DNA of 64,000 bases from Corythucha ciliata. Taxonomy: Eukaryota > Arthropoda > Insecta > Hemiptera > Tingidae. Location of the stretch: contig CM075942.1 of the NCBI GenBank assembly GCA_038030265.1, positions 39,708,751-39,772,750 on the forward strand. Reading direction: 5' to 3'. A model generated the notes under the pieces. The model did not search any database and was not told the origin of the DNA. It saw nothing but the letters and a program-made list of their open reading frames with translations. The translations under genes were made by a program, and so were the position numbers. Shown here one piece after another: positions 48,244 through 60,317 of the stretch. Position 1 is the stretch's first letter. The number at the start of each line of letters is the position of its first letter.

Positions 48244-48560
48244 GAACTCCGTGAAGATGCTGGGCTTCGTTGTTGACTCTTCGCTCAACTGGAAGTTTCA
48301 TGTACTCATGTGGAAGTTTCATGTACTCGTGTCCAAATCATTGTTCGTCCTCCGTCGTTTGAAAAATGGATCTTGACACCTTACGCTCGGCTTACTTCGT
48401 CTTTTGCCAGTCATGTTTGTTACGGTAACATTCAGTGGGGAAACTCAACAGATGCCAATAAGTTTTCCGTGTATTTTTGTGTTACAGGAGCGTGCAGTAG
48501 GAATTATCTGTGGCCTTGCGCACTCTAAGTCCTGTCAAATCTGTTCCTTTGGTTCGCTAG
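48244..48560 (+). pseudogene. reverse transcriptase C-terminal fragment, different non-LTR element
   Basis: The + strand reads VKMLGFVVDSSLNWKFHV, then VSKSLFVLRRLK; after frameshifts DLDTLRSAYFVF, YGNIQWGNST and RAVGIICGLAHSKSC. This order (LGxxxD..LNW, then LRRL, then LRxAYF, then YGxxxWGNS, then RxxRxIxG) is the thumb region after the polymerase motifs in Jockey/CR1-type ORF2 proteins. At least three frame changes are needed and an 18-21 base direct duplication (WKFHVL twice) is present. It is a dead fragment. Confidence 0.7.
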
Positions 48561-48574
48561 GGCTACACTAGTGC

Positions 48575-48665
48575 AGAAACCATGTGATCTCACTGACTAA
48601 TTTTGAAAGAATTGAATGAAATCATGTGATTTTCATCACCAGTATAGTTAATGCTATGTAAGTTC
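48575..48665. repeat. TTGAATGAAAT core repeat fragment
   Basis: Contains AAAGAATTGAATGAAATCAT and GTGATTTTCATCAC, shared with 1263-1375 and 36275-36410. Only part of the inverted ends is recognisable. Confidence 0.4.
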
Positions 48666-49669
48666 CTACGGGTACTGACAGTCGCCATGTATGGTCCTCC
48701 CTCCAAACAGTGGCGGCGGAAGTATTTTGGTTCAGGGGGGGCGAAAATTAAGGCGCTTCCCCCTTCCCTTCCTCACCATACCCTACATTACCATCACTTC
48801 CTTAGTTTTCATCAATAGAAGGTGAAGTGTAGTGTAGTTCTCAATTTTAAGTAAATAGAGGAGGCAAGGTATTGTATGGAGGTGCCCAATAGTCTTGAAT
48901 TTTCAGCATTTTGGGAATGATTTGAATGTGGTATACAACGGCCTGATTCTTGATAGGTTTTTGACTAATAATATTTTATTTTTATCCCACATGATACTAA
49001 AACCGAATTTTACGGCCGCAAATGAGTCCCAAAAGTGTCTCTTTTCATGCCTAGGAACTAAAGTATTTTTCAAGCGACATGCTCCGAAAGTAGTCATTTT
49101 CTGTACCCAAAAATGTCTGGGAAATTGACCATTACCGCACAGTGACATTCGAGAAATTTTCTGTACTAGTCCAGAAAATATTTTCCGTCCTAGTACGGAG
49201 AGTAAATGAACTCGGGTTATAACCTCGTTTAAGGTCTTCTTAAACTAAAGACACGAGAAGTCAGTAGTCAATTTGTCAAAGTCAGTTTTATCATTTCCTT
49301 GCTGTCGCGTGAAAAAAGTCGTACATCACTCGTAGGAAGGGGATTTACCTCGCCTCGCCCGCCGGGCTTGTAATGTAATGTACCGCGGCAAATTTTACGG
49401 CGTTTTAGAGCCACGACTTTAGCTCCTGCGTATACATATACTATTATTGATTTCTTAGTTGTTTTTTTGCCACAAGAATATGGCAAGTATTCGTTTTAAA
49501 TAATAAACGATAATCATTCGTACTCAAATAAAACAGCAAAGTGTGGGAATGCAGGTAGGGGCATAACTAGAAATCCGGATCCGGGGTTCGGATGGGGGCC
49601 CCTGAATAGCTTGAAGATGAAAAATCGGGATTTTCAAGTAGATAAGATGAAAACGAATGGCTAAACTCG

Positions 49670-51225
49670 CTTGTAAAAGTGAGTAAAACGCTGATTCGCG
49701 GCTGAAATTGAGAAAAATTGCTGAAATTTATGGCTGTTAAAAAAGCGCTAGCTAATTCACAGCTGACATTGAGATAACGCAAAATCACGAATTGTTGGGG
49801 CGAAATTAGGAAAAAGCGCTAATTTACGCAGCTAAAACTGAGAAAAGCGCTAATTAAAGGATGAAAAAGAGAAAAACGCAAATTCGCGTCGTCTTGAAAA
49901 AAAAAAACACGCTAATTTACAGCTAAAATTGTGATAAAGTGCTACAATTTAGCAACTTTCAAAATTTAGAACAAGCGCAAATTCACAGCTAATAGGGAGA
50001 AACGCCAACTCAAGGATTCTCGGGGCAACATTGGGACTAAAATTTAGAAAAACCGCTAATTCACGGGTGAAATAGTCAAAAACGCGAATTCGCGTCTAGA
50101 TAAAAGTGGAGGAAAACTCAGCTAAGGTATGAAAAATTACGATTTTACGGATAAAATCGAGAAAAAACGCTAAAAATCGTAGATAAAATTAAGAAAATGT
50201 GCTAATTTACTGCTAAAATTGAGAAACAAAACGCTAATTCACAGCTGAAAATGAGAGAAAACGCAATTCGCCAATTCTTAGGGGCAACTTTAAGGCCCGT
50301 ATTTATGAACGCTACTTGAAGCTTCCTTGAGTCAAGGAACCATTGAGATCAGTTTTTATCACAATAAAATCATCTGTTCTGAATAATTTCAAGGGTTCCA
50401 TAACGTCAAGGAACGTTCATAAATACGGGCATAAGGCTGAAGTTGAAAAGCGCTAATTCACGCGCTAAAGACGAGAAAAACGCTATTATGATAAAGTGTT
50501 ACAATTTGGCAGCTTTAAACATTGGGGAAAAGCGCGAATTCAAAGAAAACGCCAACTCACGGATTCTCGGGGCTGGGACTGAAATTGAGAAAAAGCGCTG
50601 CGATTCACGGCGTGAATTAGAGAAAAACGCGAATTTGCGTCCAAAAGCGGAGGAAAACTTTAATTCACAACTAAGGTACAAAACATTTCAATTTTGCAGA
50701 TAAAATCGAGAAAAAGTGCTATAATTTCCAGCTAAAATTAAAAAATGTGCCCATTCACTGCTAAATTGGGGGTAAAAAGGCTAATTCACAGCTGAAATTG
50801 AGAATACCCCAACTTGCACATTCTTGGGGAACTTTAGGAATAAAATTGAGAAAAAGCGCTAATTCAAGCGGCTAAAACTGTGAAAAAGCGCTAATTCGAG
50901 GGTAATAAATAGAGAAAAACACGAATGGTTTTTTTTTGTAATGGAGAAAAGCGCGAATTTACGGCTTAAATTTAGAAAAATTGCTAATTTGCGGATAAAA
51001 TTGGGAAAGAGCACTTAAACGCTACCTAATTTGCGGATTCTTAAGGCAACTTCACGGTAAGAGCTTGTAAAAAGCGCCGATTCGCAGCTAAAAATGAGAA
51101 AATGAGCTAATTCGCGGAAAAAATTGAGAAAACGCACTATAGAGGCAATTTCGTGGCTAAAATTGAGGAAAATATATACTTCAAAGCTGCAAAAAAGTAT
51201 ATTTACGGTTTAATTAGAGACTAAA
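49670..51225 (+). repeat. degenerate minisatellite, family M1 (1.5 kb)
   Basis: Roughly 40-50 diverged units of 29-33 bp resemble AATTCGCGGCTAAAATTGAG plus AAAAACGCT. The array starts after GGGGCATAACTAGAAATCCG with a GGGGGCCCC patch (49558-49605) and ends just before CCGCCCCGGGCCCCGG and TTCCGCCACTG (51243-51279), so it seems bounded by GC-rich ends. The MITE 50288-50434 has inserted into it. Homology with 17515 and 44235 is clear. Confidence 0.75.
50288..50434. mobile_element. palindromic MITE, GGCCCGTATTTATG family
   Basis: The ends GGCCCGTATTTATGAACG and CGTTCATAAATACGGGC are inverted repeats, with weaker pairing continuing inward (GTCAAGGAAC against TCAAGGAACG). The same family is at 1006-1144. 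It interrupts the M1 array, so it is younger than the array. Confidence 0.75.
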
Positions 51226-54200
51226 GGCCCTCCTAGAGATTTCCGCCCCGGGCCCCGGACAAGTGTTGTTCCGCCACTGGGTAGCGGTGATCGCATAACA
51301 AAACAGCGGGTTTTTGTTGCCCCCAGGGTAGAGATGCCCGGTGCGCACCGCACACGCCGCACGCCCCTTGCTACGCCTGTGCTTCATATTGCTTAAATTT
51401 GGGCTAAAACCCTCTCCGGGGAGGGTGGCCGATAGGTGGATCGCCCTCCTTTGCCAGATGGCAGGGGTAAATTGTAGAAGAAGAATCAATAATATACCTA
51501 ACAAAAAGTCTGCAGAAAAGTGAAAGATGGGGGGGGGGCGAATGTTCTAGGCATTGCTATTTTTCATCTTCTCGCAAATGATCCAGGGTTTTCGATCTGA
51601 GTGACGGTCGCTTGGTCCTCGAATAAGAAGCGAAAAGGATAGAATAAGAACTTTGGGTGCAGTATTCGGGATAGAAGATTGGCATTGAAGCCTGGGGGGG
51701 GGCGACGCCCCCTCAGACTAAATTCCGGGGGGGCGGCCGCCCACCCTGCCCCCCCCCCCGGTTCCGCCGCCACTGCCTCCAAACGCGGATCAAATAGATT
51801 TGATATCTCTCATTCGCTGCTCCGGTAGAGTAGGTTACACTCACCAACCCGGGTACCGGATACACAAGCCATCCCCGACAGCGTTCGGGACCACATATGG
51901 TGGATAGTGTCAGTACCTGTGTGTTGGGTTCTCTATAGTATTGTACTCTCGTGAAACAAAGGAACGTCTGCTGAACTGGTGAGTGGCGAGCGCAAATGTA
52001 TATCGGTATCATGACGTGATACAATTATTGGCGGGAACGATTGAAGTTTTGGTCATGAGTGATGGGTGATAGGGTGTGGTTGGACTTACGCATTTTTGTA
52101 AGATCGCGAATGGCACACGAAACCAGCATGTTTACCAAAAAAACATGGAGACATAAGAAATAGGGGCGTACGCGTAGTAGTATGAAATCCAACTCCAACA
52201 TTACCCATTTCTCTTCACAATAATATCTGCATTAATGCAAAATAAAACAAAAACCTCTCTATTATCTGGTAGCTTCCGCCGTCAAATTTAATTAACGTCG
52301 CTCTAGATTAATGCATACGTAGTGATTAATTAGGTCGGAATCTGCCCTCGCGTCGGAAGAACTACGGCTTGAATATTGAATTTAAAATTCCCTACCGACG
52401 TCATAGGCAAAAAAAGAAAATTAAAAATCCCTCTTTGGTATTCCTCTCTTATTGTTCATTACGCCATTCTGATATTTCATGGCAAGTCGATCCCATCGAG
52501 ATACCCCGTAATTAATTTTCGCTGTTCGTCGACGATAATTTCCAAACCGCAGGCAAGCTTGCAGAGCCTTCTTTTCTCTTTTCACTCAGGTAAAATACGA
52601 CGCAGAAATCCTTGTGTTATAAGCTCCTTTAGTACCGTGGGCCCCCATGAATTTTATAGTAAAAGAGAGAAAAAACTATTGCAACTAAAATGCTCTTTTA
52701 GTTCACTGTAAGACTCAGCCCTCGAGCGATCCGCGAGATGTTATAGTATAACTACTTGGCTGGTCCTTTTCAAAAAGAAAGCAATGAACGCCACCCCTTT
52801 TCGAGCCTCTTGAACTTCCATTTCATAAAATATTAAAAATTGCTCTCGTCAAGAAGTTTGTAGTGTGTACGTATTTCAGTAAGTTAGAAGAGCAAAGATG
52901 AAACTCCAATGCTTTTCTCGGAGAGATATCGTCTCTGACTCTCGAGTTCACCCCCTCTCTCTTTCTTCTCGATCGTTCGAACAGGGTTGTGATCGTCGAT
53001 AACCCAACGCCTTCATATTACGTCACTTAGAGCTCCGCATCAAGTGACGCCTGACGCTGTGGCATCTTTATGCAAGGACCGAACTTGTAGTGGTGATGGG
53101 GGCCCAAGGTCCAAGGGAGGAGTGCAGTGCATCAGCCACCGTGTCTGATCACAAGTTGACTTGAATTACTTTTTTCGTACGTTTCCCACGTTGAATAAAA
53201 AATGTCCAACTCCAGAGGAGGAGGAAGAGGCATAACCCCTCTTGTCCGTGGCTAGCACTACCAAGCAGCTTTCAATCCTTGCATGTCCGCGTGTCAGTGG
53301 CAGAGTCCAACCCCCCACCCCCACCCCACAAGCGGTGATGTCGACTGCTGGCTTTTTGTTGTTGTTGTGTTGTGCACTTTTACTTTTAAGCCTTCAGCCT
53401 ATGACTGAAGAGTTCGGTGAGGCTGTACCGTAGCGTAACGTCATCCTGGTATTGCTATTCAATAATTTGAATATTGTTGGAGTGTATCTAGGTCCGTGCA
53501 ATGCTTCTTTTCGGTTGTCGTCTTCGCCATTTTATGTTTTTCTTTAGTGCCTACAGCCGCAGAATAATAAAAGTTTTGTAAGGGGTTGAACTGGTTTTAC
53601 CGAAATTTCTTCATCCCGCAAAAGTCACGCAATAAGCGGCCTCTCTGCACGAGGGGATGGTTGCTGGGAATGGGGGAGGGTCGCTCACGTATAGGTCGAT
53701 GACTTTTTCTCGTGTATTTGGCTAAAGTAGGCGTGAACTTTTGAGATGCCAACTTTCTCAAGCAAGTTCAACCACGATTTTTATGGAGTTTTACGAATTA
53801 GCATAAAATTGTTCTGCCGTTTTATTTATTTACTTAAATACGAGATCTCCCAACCTCACTTGAAATTCTTTAAATGCATAAATATAGAACACTTTCATTT
53901 CCCTAGTCCCTTCACCCTCTTCTACAAATGGAAAGGAAGTCGGAAGGAATATAAACCGCGCTGTAAAAGTGCTCCGTTAAATGTAGCGCTATACAGTTCT
54001 TTGAAAGACTTTAAACTTTTTTCTGCTTCGTGCTTCAACTCCGTCTAGCTCTAGCTAAGGAAGGCGAATTTTGTCGAATATTCTGCGTTTTCTCGTGTTG
54101 AAAAACGTATATAACTTCGCTGCAAGACTAAATTCAATGTGCCCATTTTATGAAAGTGATGGGTGGGGGTTGCCGCCCTTGTGTTTAATGCAGTGTAAAA

Positions 54201-55190
54201 TTATTGAAAACAAGATGAAACAAAGAGCCCGAAATAAAGAGATTCAAAAACTTTGGTTTCAATCATGTGTGTATTCGTCATCCTTTGGATCGACAGAAAA
54301 GAAAGTAGACACTTAAGTGGTACACTTACTCGGAAAGACTGGATGTTACACGGTCAGTGTGACGCAATATGATTGTTGGTAACTCTTCTTCTTTTTCCTC
54401 CTGTCCAACACCGTAAATAGGCTTCCAACAGGTCCCCAGTGTTATAAAATTGAACGTATTTTTCGCCCGGCGGGCCCCCGGGCTCTATTTGTCCGTCTGT
54501 CTAGCTCCCGTCTTTGAGGTGAATGTAGTACAAAAGGAGTTTGTCTGAAAGAAAAACGAATCATCCTTGATTAGAAGGCATCCAAAAATGTTGTAGTTCG
54601 CGTTGTCATTTACGGAAAATAGAATAAAATGGAAGTTTAAAAATTCATTCTAGAAGGAAATTACTTTGGTTTTTGAATCTTAAGCGCAAAAGTTACGAGA
54701 ATGCTGAAATTTTTCCCCCTCTAAGTAACAATTAACGAGAGTTAAATGACGTCACATCCTTCATTGTCTTATAAGCGCCACAATTGATCTAAATAGGCTT
54801 TCGACCCTAGCTAACAGTCCTATACAGCTCATTAGGAGCACACGTTTGAATTCTTCGCTCCCCTATGTAACGAACTGTATATGTGTAACCAAATTGACCT
54901 ACTGTCGCCACTTTTACAGCCTCTATATAATTTGCGAAAGGGGTCTAAAGATCAATAAGTCATTTTTCGATTTTTATTCTTTAGAAAAGCCTCCTTTTTT
55001 TAATGGGATTTCTTACAATCAACGAACGTGACATTTAATTTGCACCGTCAAAAAGGGTATAGCTAAAGCTTACATAAGACGGAAAATGTCGAGAGTTAAA
55101 CAATTAAATAATTATTTAATTTAGTAATACCGAAAATCTACGCTATCATGGTTAGGTTAGAGGAAGCGAACTTATGACGAGTTTAAGGCA

Positions 55191-56193
55191 ACAAGAATAT
55201 GTCATTAACCCCCCCCCCTCTTTCTCTTCCACCATCCAAAGGCTTGAAATAGGCCCCGAAAAATTGTCTTGTCATACCAGTGCTTAGCTTTTTGAATATC
55301 CGTTGTGAGGAAATGGAAGTCTTGTTTCAGAAAAAGTTAATTAATTTGACGTGAGCATCGGCTGAGTTGGTTTTTGTGTGTATATGTAGATAGTACAGTT
55401 TTTAAAGCATAATGCCCCTGATTTTGGGGGTGGCGACTGACTAATTCACTGTGGTCATGGACCTGTACGAGAATTTAGTGAGTAATTCTTTAATTTGATA
55501 CGACTGGGAATAGCCATCGATATAGCTTTACTGAAACACCCCTGTGACTTCCTCCCCTCGGTGTCTTCTTTCCAATAGGAAGCCCGACGACTTTTCAGGT
55601 TTCAGTTTGCTTTTCCCCTATTTATTTTTTTAATATCTATAGGTACCTAGTACCTACCTAATTTGTTTGTGCTCAAAAGAGGAAAAGCTGCTTATGAGAG
55701 GCTTAAACAAAAATTAGGGCTCCATTGTATAAATTCACATCTCGCTTCAGTTGACCATACCTTGAGTACCTTCTACATTCCAATGGCCACCTCGAATGTT
55801 TTTTCTCATCATTCCCCTTCACCGAGAGAGCATTCTCTTTCTCCGTTGACGACTTTTTTTCTTTTTTTTTTGATTCACCGCGGGAGTTGAATGCTCCCTC
55901 ACCTTTCAGGATGAAGAACTCAAGAACTTCACGGTCCACCTCACAACACCGCATGCACGAAGTCTTTATGTACTCGTCCCTCTCTGGTCGCCTCTCACTT
56001 TTGGACGAAGAAGCCTAACACGATGTGAAGAAGAACTCAAAATGCATGTAGGGAAAACAAAAAACTAGCCTGGAAGACCAAGAATATGTCATTAACCCCC
56101 GCCCCTCGTTCTCATCCACCTTCCAAAGGCTAGAAGAGGCCCCAGAAAATTGTGATTGTCACATTATGTACTAGTGCTTAGATTTTTGAATTC
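55191..56193 (+). repeat. pair of direct repeats of about 110 bp, 890 bp apart
   Basis: 55191-55305 and 56082-56193 share AAGAATATGTCATTAACCCC, a poly-C patch, CCTTCCAAAGGCT-type sequence and AGTGCTTAG.TTTTTGAAT. They differ by scattered substitutions and small indels. Nothing recognisable lies between them. Confidence 0.65.
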
Positions 56194-56776
56194 CACCACC
56201 CTTTTCTCATCTATTCCAACTGATTATACTCTTTTCTTCATGTTCTACATGCTGTCATGTTACAATGCGTTCTGTTTCACGGTGGGGGGCAATCTCCGGC
56301 TTAGTTCAATGCGGAATTTTCCTCTCAGCTTGGGGGCTTAGACGTTTCCAAATTCTCCAAATCTCAATGAAATGAAACGTCCAAGCGTTTTCTCTAATAG
56401 TAAATATGCAACCCACTCGGAGGTGGCATTCGGCGGTGGTTGGATAGGCGGAAGGCCGTGTTTCCTCTTCGGTACCTCTATAATAGTGTTGCACGTCGCC
56501 ATGTTTGGAGGGGGTGGCAAATCGATAGAAGGGGGGCTTCCCCTTCGCGAAGGTCCCTCTCCCTCTTTCTTTTTTCCCGCACTAGGTTGGCTCTTCGGGA
56601 AAATACTCCGCCCGTGAAGCGCGGATCTCGCGGATCGTACGCTGGTATTGAGTGAGTCTGTCATTTATTTGAGTGTAACTGAGAAAACAATTTCGCGATT
56701 TTTTTATTTAAAGAAAAAGTGAGACCGAAAATTATCGGGAGTTTACTGAATTATCCCCAAGTTCCTCGGTTCTAAC

Positions 56777-56784
56777 ATGCCGAG
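56777..56784 (+). promoter_or_regulatory. possible alternative start codon of exon 4
   Basis: An ATG at 56777 opens the same frame as exon 4 (MPSMTTSHGG). The nearest upstream in-frame stop is at 56747. If transcription began nearby, this would give a short isoform. No TATA box or clear initiator was recognised, so only the codon itself is seen. Confidence 0.3.
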
Positions 56785-56958
56785 TATGACCACGTCGCAC
56801 GGCGGTATCCTATACTACGTGGTCAAAGTGCCCAAGGAGCCGTCTCAGGTGACGCAGCCGGCAGCAGCGACCGAGCCTGGCAGCCCTGGACAGCGGAGTT
56901 TCGATGAAAAAGCGGCTGCCGCATCGTCCACACCACTCCTTTCCCAGCACGATCAAAG
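56785..56958 (+). CDS. exon 4 of unidentified PP1-motif protein gene (or alternative first exon)
   Basis: The donor is AAAG|GTGTGTGG. With the acceptor taken at AG 56783-56784, the exon is 174 bases (58 codons) and keeps the phase of exons 1-3. It reads MTTSHGGILYYVVKVPKEPS, then an Ala/Pro/Gly-rich stretch and RSFDEKAAAASSTPLLSQHD before the split codon. The proposed acceptor has a weak pyrimidine tract; the alternative is a first exon starting at ATG 56777. GILYYVVKVP is the most hydrophobic piece of the whole product but too short and charged for a membrane span. GC-rich, codon-like composition contrasts with the flanks. Confidence 0.65.
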
Positions 56959-59900
56959 GTGTGTGGTCGTGCTCTTTCAAAATGAAAGCCAGCCCAGCTT
57001 TGTTCCAAAATGCTAACAATAGTGGATTAAGGATAAAGAATCGTTGGTATGAATAGAAGAGTCCACCGGCTGTAGTATTTAACCTTGACATTGGTTTGCC
57101 TTTAAACGTATACTGATGGGCCGCAATTTCCCACTACAAACATGCCTATTAATGTTTAATTGCTTCTCACGCCTCAGTTAATGCATAGTTTGTTTTGAAC
57201 TCCCGTGGTTTCTCGATGTTCGGATCGTCAGATTCAATCGGAAAGGACATGAAGTTCTAAACAATGCGTAGAAATTTGCAATTAAATTCAATAAAAATTT
57301 CTCGGCTCATTGCAGCTCACTCAGTGACATGGAATGAAGCACTAAGAAGTTCGTTTTTAAAAACTGTTTGTCGGGTGAGCTTAAAAAAGGAAGTACAATC
57401 CCCTTTACCACAGTGAAAAACTCCTAAATAAAGCAATCAATTTCCTGAGGTTTCTCCATCTATTCAAGGTGATTAACTACACTATGAGAAACACAAAACA
57501 CTGTAACAAATAACTGTCGCCTTAAAAAAAAAAAAAAAAATGTACCCAGCCTGAATTCCAAATGAGATGTCCTAACTGTTTTAAATGTTTTTCCTTAAAT
57601 GGATATAATGTTTGGGTGGGGATGAGGAAAAAAGGTGGAGACAACTTACCATAAGTCATTTTCATTAAAATTATTAGCTCTTGATCGACGATGCTTATCC
57701 TTGAGCGGTGATTGATAATAATCGGTTCGCTCAGCCATTCCATCCTTTTTCCCTACTACCGGCTTTTATTCGCTTCCTTCTTGTTACCGGTCAATTGATT
57801 CTGAAGAGGTTTTAAACTTGTAGAACTTTCCTTTGGACGCCCATGAACGTTTAAATAAGTGGTCAAATTGAATGATCCCTGGGTTAAGAAGAAAGATGAG
57901 GCGAAATTAAATTGACCAGTAGTATCACCCCGCAGTCGCAAGATCAATCACGATGGATTGAAGTCGGTTGTTTGAATGAATTATCGTTTCACGAAAAATT
58001 GAAGAGCTCAGAATTAGTCTTACTTCCGGTAGGAGGTGTCTTGGTTCTCAGTTCCTATAGGTCCTGGATTCTGTGGAATTTGTGGGTTTCACACTCTCGC
58101 GACACACACTCTCGCGTTTTTTCATATATTGCAGCGGTAATACGTTGCACGCGTGTAGCCATTAGCAATAAGTATAGCCATTCTGAAAGTATCCAAATTA
58201 ACTACACAGGTCATTTCTGAGTCCAGGAAGTCCTGTAAGTTTGGTGAAATGAGTGTTCGCGGTGTCATATAGTGAAAGGTGTGCGTTACAATCGGCGAAT
58301 TGATTATTTGGCCTTTTCTTGGCCCTTGTCCAGACCTATACAGAGCAAATATTGAGGTTGGAGGTTGAGGGGCTTCTGAGAATAATCGCCTTTTTAAAAA
58401 AAAACATCCGAAAATATACCTAGATTTATCCTTTAACAAAATAACTATTTTTAGTTAGCACTACGACCTCATACTTACACGAAAAAAACTTGACAAAAAA
58501 GTGGTTGAGCGTGAGATACCTATCTCGATGAAGATCGTCCAAACTAAAATACCTATTTCTGATTCCCCTTCCTTCTATTGTCCAAGGAAAAGTAATTAGT
58601 TCGTGGTGTTTTAACTAAGATGGCGTGTTTTTTTGTGGAATATTCAAGGACGTGAACGTCAGCCGACTAAGCGACATGTTAAGCAGGTGTATTGTGGATG
58701 TTTATCATTAAAAACAAAAAACAAAAAAACAGGTGCGGAGGCGGCAACAAGAAAAAGGGGATCCGTCCCCCTAAAAAACTGTGTCAGGGTTAGGCGTTGA
58801 GGGTGTTTGCCTATGCAGCATAGTCTCGTAGTAGTTTATTATGGACTACTTTCCTCCGCGTTCTCCACCAAATTCTGTTATTGCCTCGATTCTCTCCCAC
58901 AGTTTGCGAGTTCATGTATCATAAATTTAAACGCTCAAACCCTTCTTATTCGGTCGTGAGAACTTAAGCTTATTTTTCGTGCTCTTGTAAATAGCACGGC
59001 TGCCTTCGAATAGTCTGAGAGATTCCCCCCCCCCCTTTTTTTCTTGTGAATACCTCATTTTTAAATTCCCTCCCCCCCCCACCCCAGCTTCATCTGTTCC
59101 CCTTATTCCAGAACATAAATGGGTTGTTTCCTGGGAAGGACTGTTGCGTTATTTCCTACATGTTACACACGGTTCCACCTCCATATAATGAATAATACTA
59201 TATGCTAACTTATTAGAACTTTCTATTTTTTTATGTTCGAACCCAACTCTTTGTGTCTCGCCTTTTTTTATTCGCTACAATTTGTAAGCATCACCTATAC
59301 TAAATTACTGTAATTACGTTTCTGAAAGAAGCAGAAATTCAAAAGAGAGTGTTCACGCATTATCTACTTGTGTTGTCCTCCCCCTATAGTATTTTTTTCT
59401 AAAGAAGTTTATGCATTTCATAAAAACATACACTACCTCTACATTACGTCACATTAGATCACTAGCTTCGAGACGATCTTGATATTGAAATATACCACGA
59501 GTGAGTTGCAGGAGCATTTACACGTGTATTGAAATACTCAAACTCGGAGAATCGTAAAAAAAAAAAGAGAGATCCAATTAGAAGGGGCTAAAATAAACTT
59601 CGCTCTAACTCTCCACGACCGGAAAAATACACTTTTTTATTAGTCAAAAAAAGGAAAATGGGGGTCAAGATCAAAGCATTTTTTAGGAGTTCGAATTTCC
59701 AGGATGTTCATTTTTCAGAGAGTAAAGTCACGCTCATGCGTGGCGGAGTCCTTTAAATCATTAAGGAAGCGACTATTACCGGCTTTTTCTAAAGTTCACC
59801 GATTCAAACAACTGTAGTAGAACAAAAGAGGAAACGTGAAAGAGAATGTCGGATGACAAAAACAAGGGGAGGGGCACGAAAACAAGAGAAGTGGACACGG

Positions 59901-60317
59901 TGGATTACGTGGGTGAGAACGCCCTCCAGTTCCTCTCTCGCTCATCCCCCGCGGTGTCCTTCTCACCATATCGTGAACCTATTTAGGTCCAGCAATAACT
60001 TTGAAAAAGGAGTCAATGACCAGCTGAGCAAATTAAGGATATAGATAGGGGGACATCTTTTTATGAAGACAAAAGCAGAGTGACAAGATTGGGGGGGGGG
60101 GATTCATTGAGCCGCTAAAGTCGGATTAGGATTTTCTAATCATCTCCGATGTGGAATCCACAGGAGAATCGAGTACCCCGAGTACGCGAAGTATTCGAGT
60201 AGAATACTAAGCCATGTGTAATTGTGTCTGGTAGGGCGAAAAAAAATTGGATAAACGATAGCAACTGTGATGTAAAAACTTAGGTCTCAAACGAAATTAA
60301 CGTTCAAAACGACACAA

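Larger units (their letters stand above)
41781..56784 (+). other. intron 3 (about 15 kb)
   Basis: The donor is GTCAGT. The proposed acceptor ends CATGCCGAG, with a poor pyrimidine tract. It contains a MITE (44030), M1 arrays (44235, 49670), foldback 44634-46672, the retrotransposon block 46916-48560 and direct repeats (55191/56082). In 41800-44020, 48670-49550, 51790-55180 and 56200-56640 I see no gene and no assignable element. A GC-rich patch at 51240-51780 carries CCGCCACTG-type repeat ends and poly-G/C runs. Confidence 0.5.

Noticed and set aside
17515..51225. CRISPR-like periodic arrays
   Set aside because: Units are diverged along their whole length with no constant repeat alternating with unique spacers; these are degenerate minisatellites in a eukaryotic intron.
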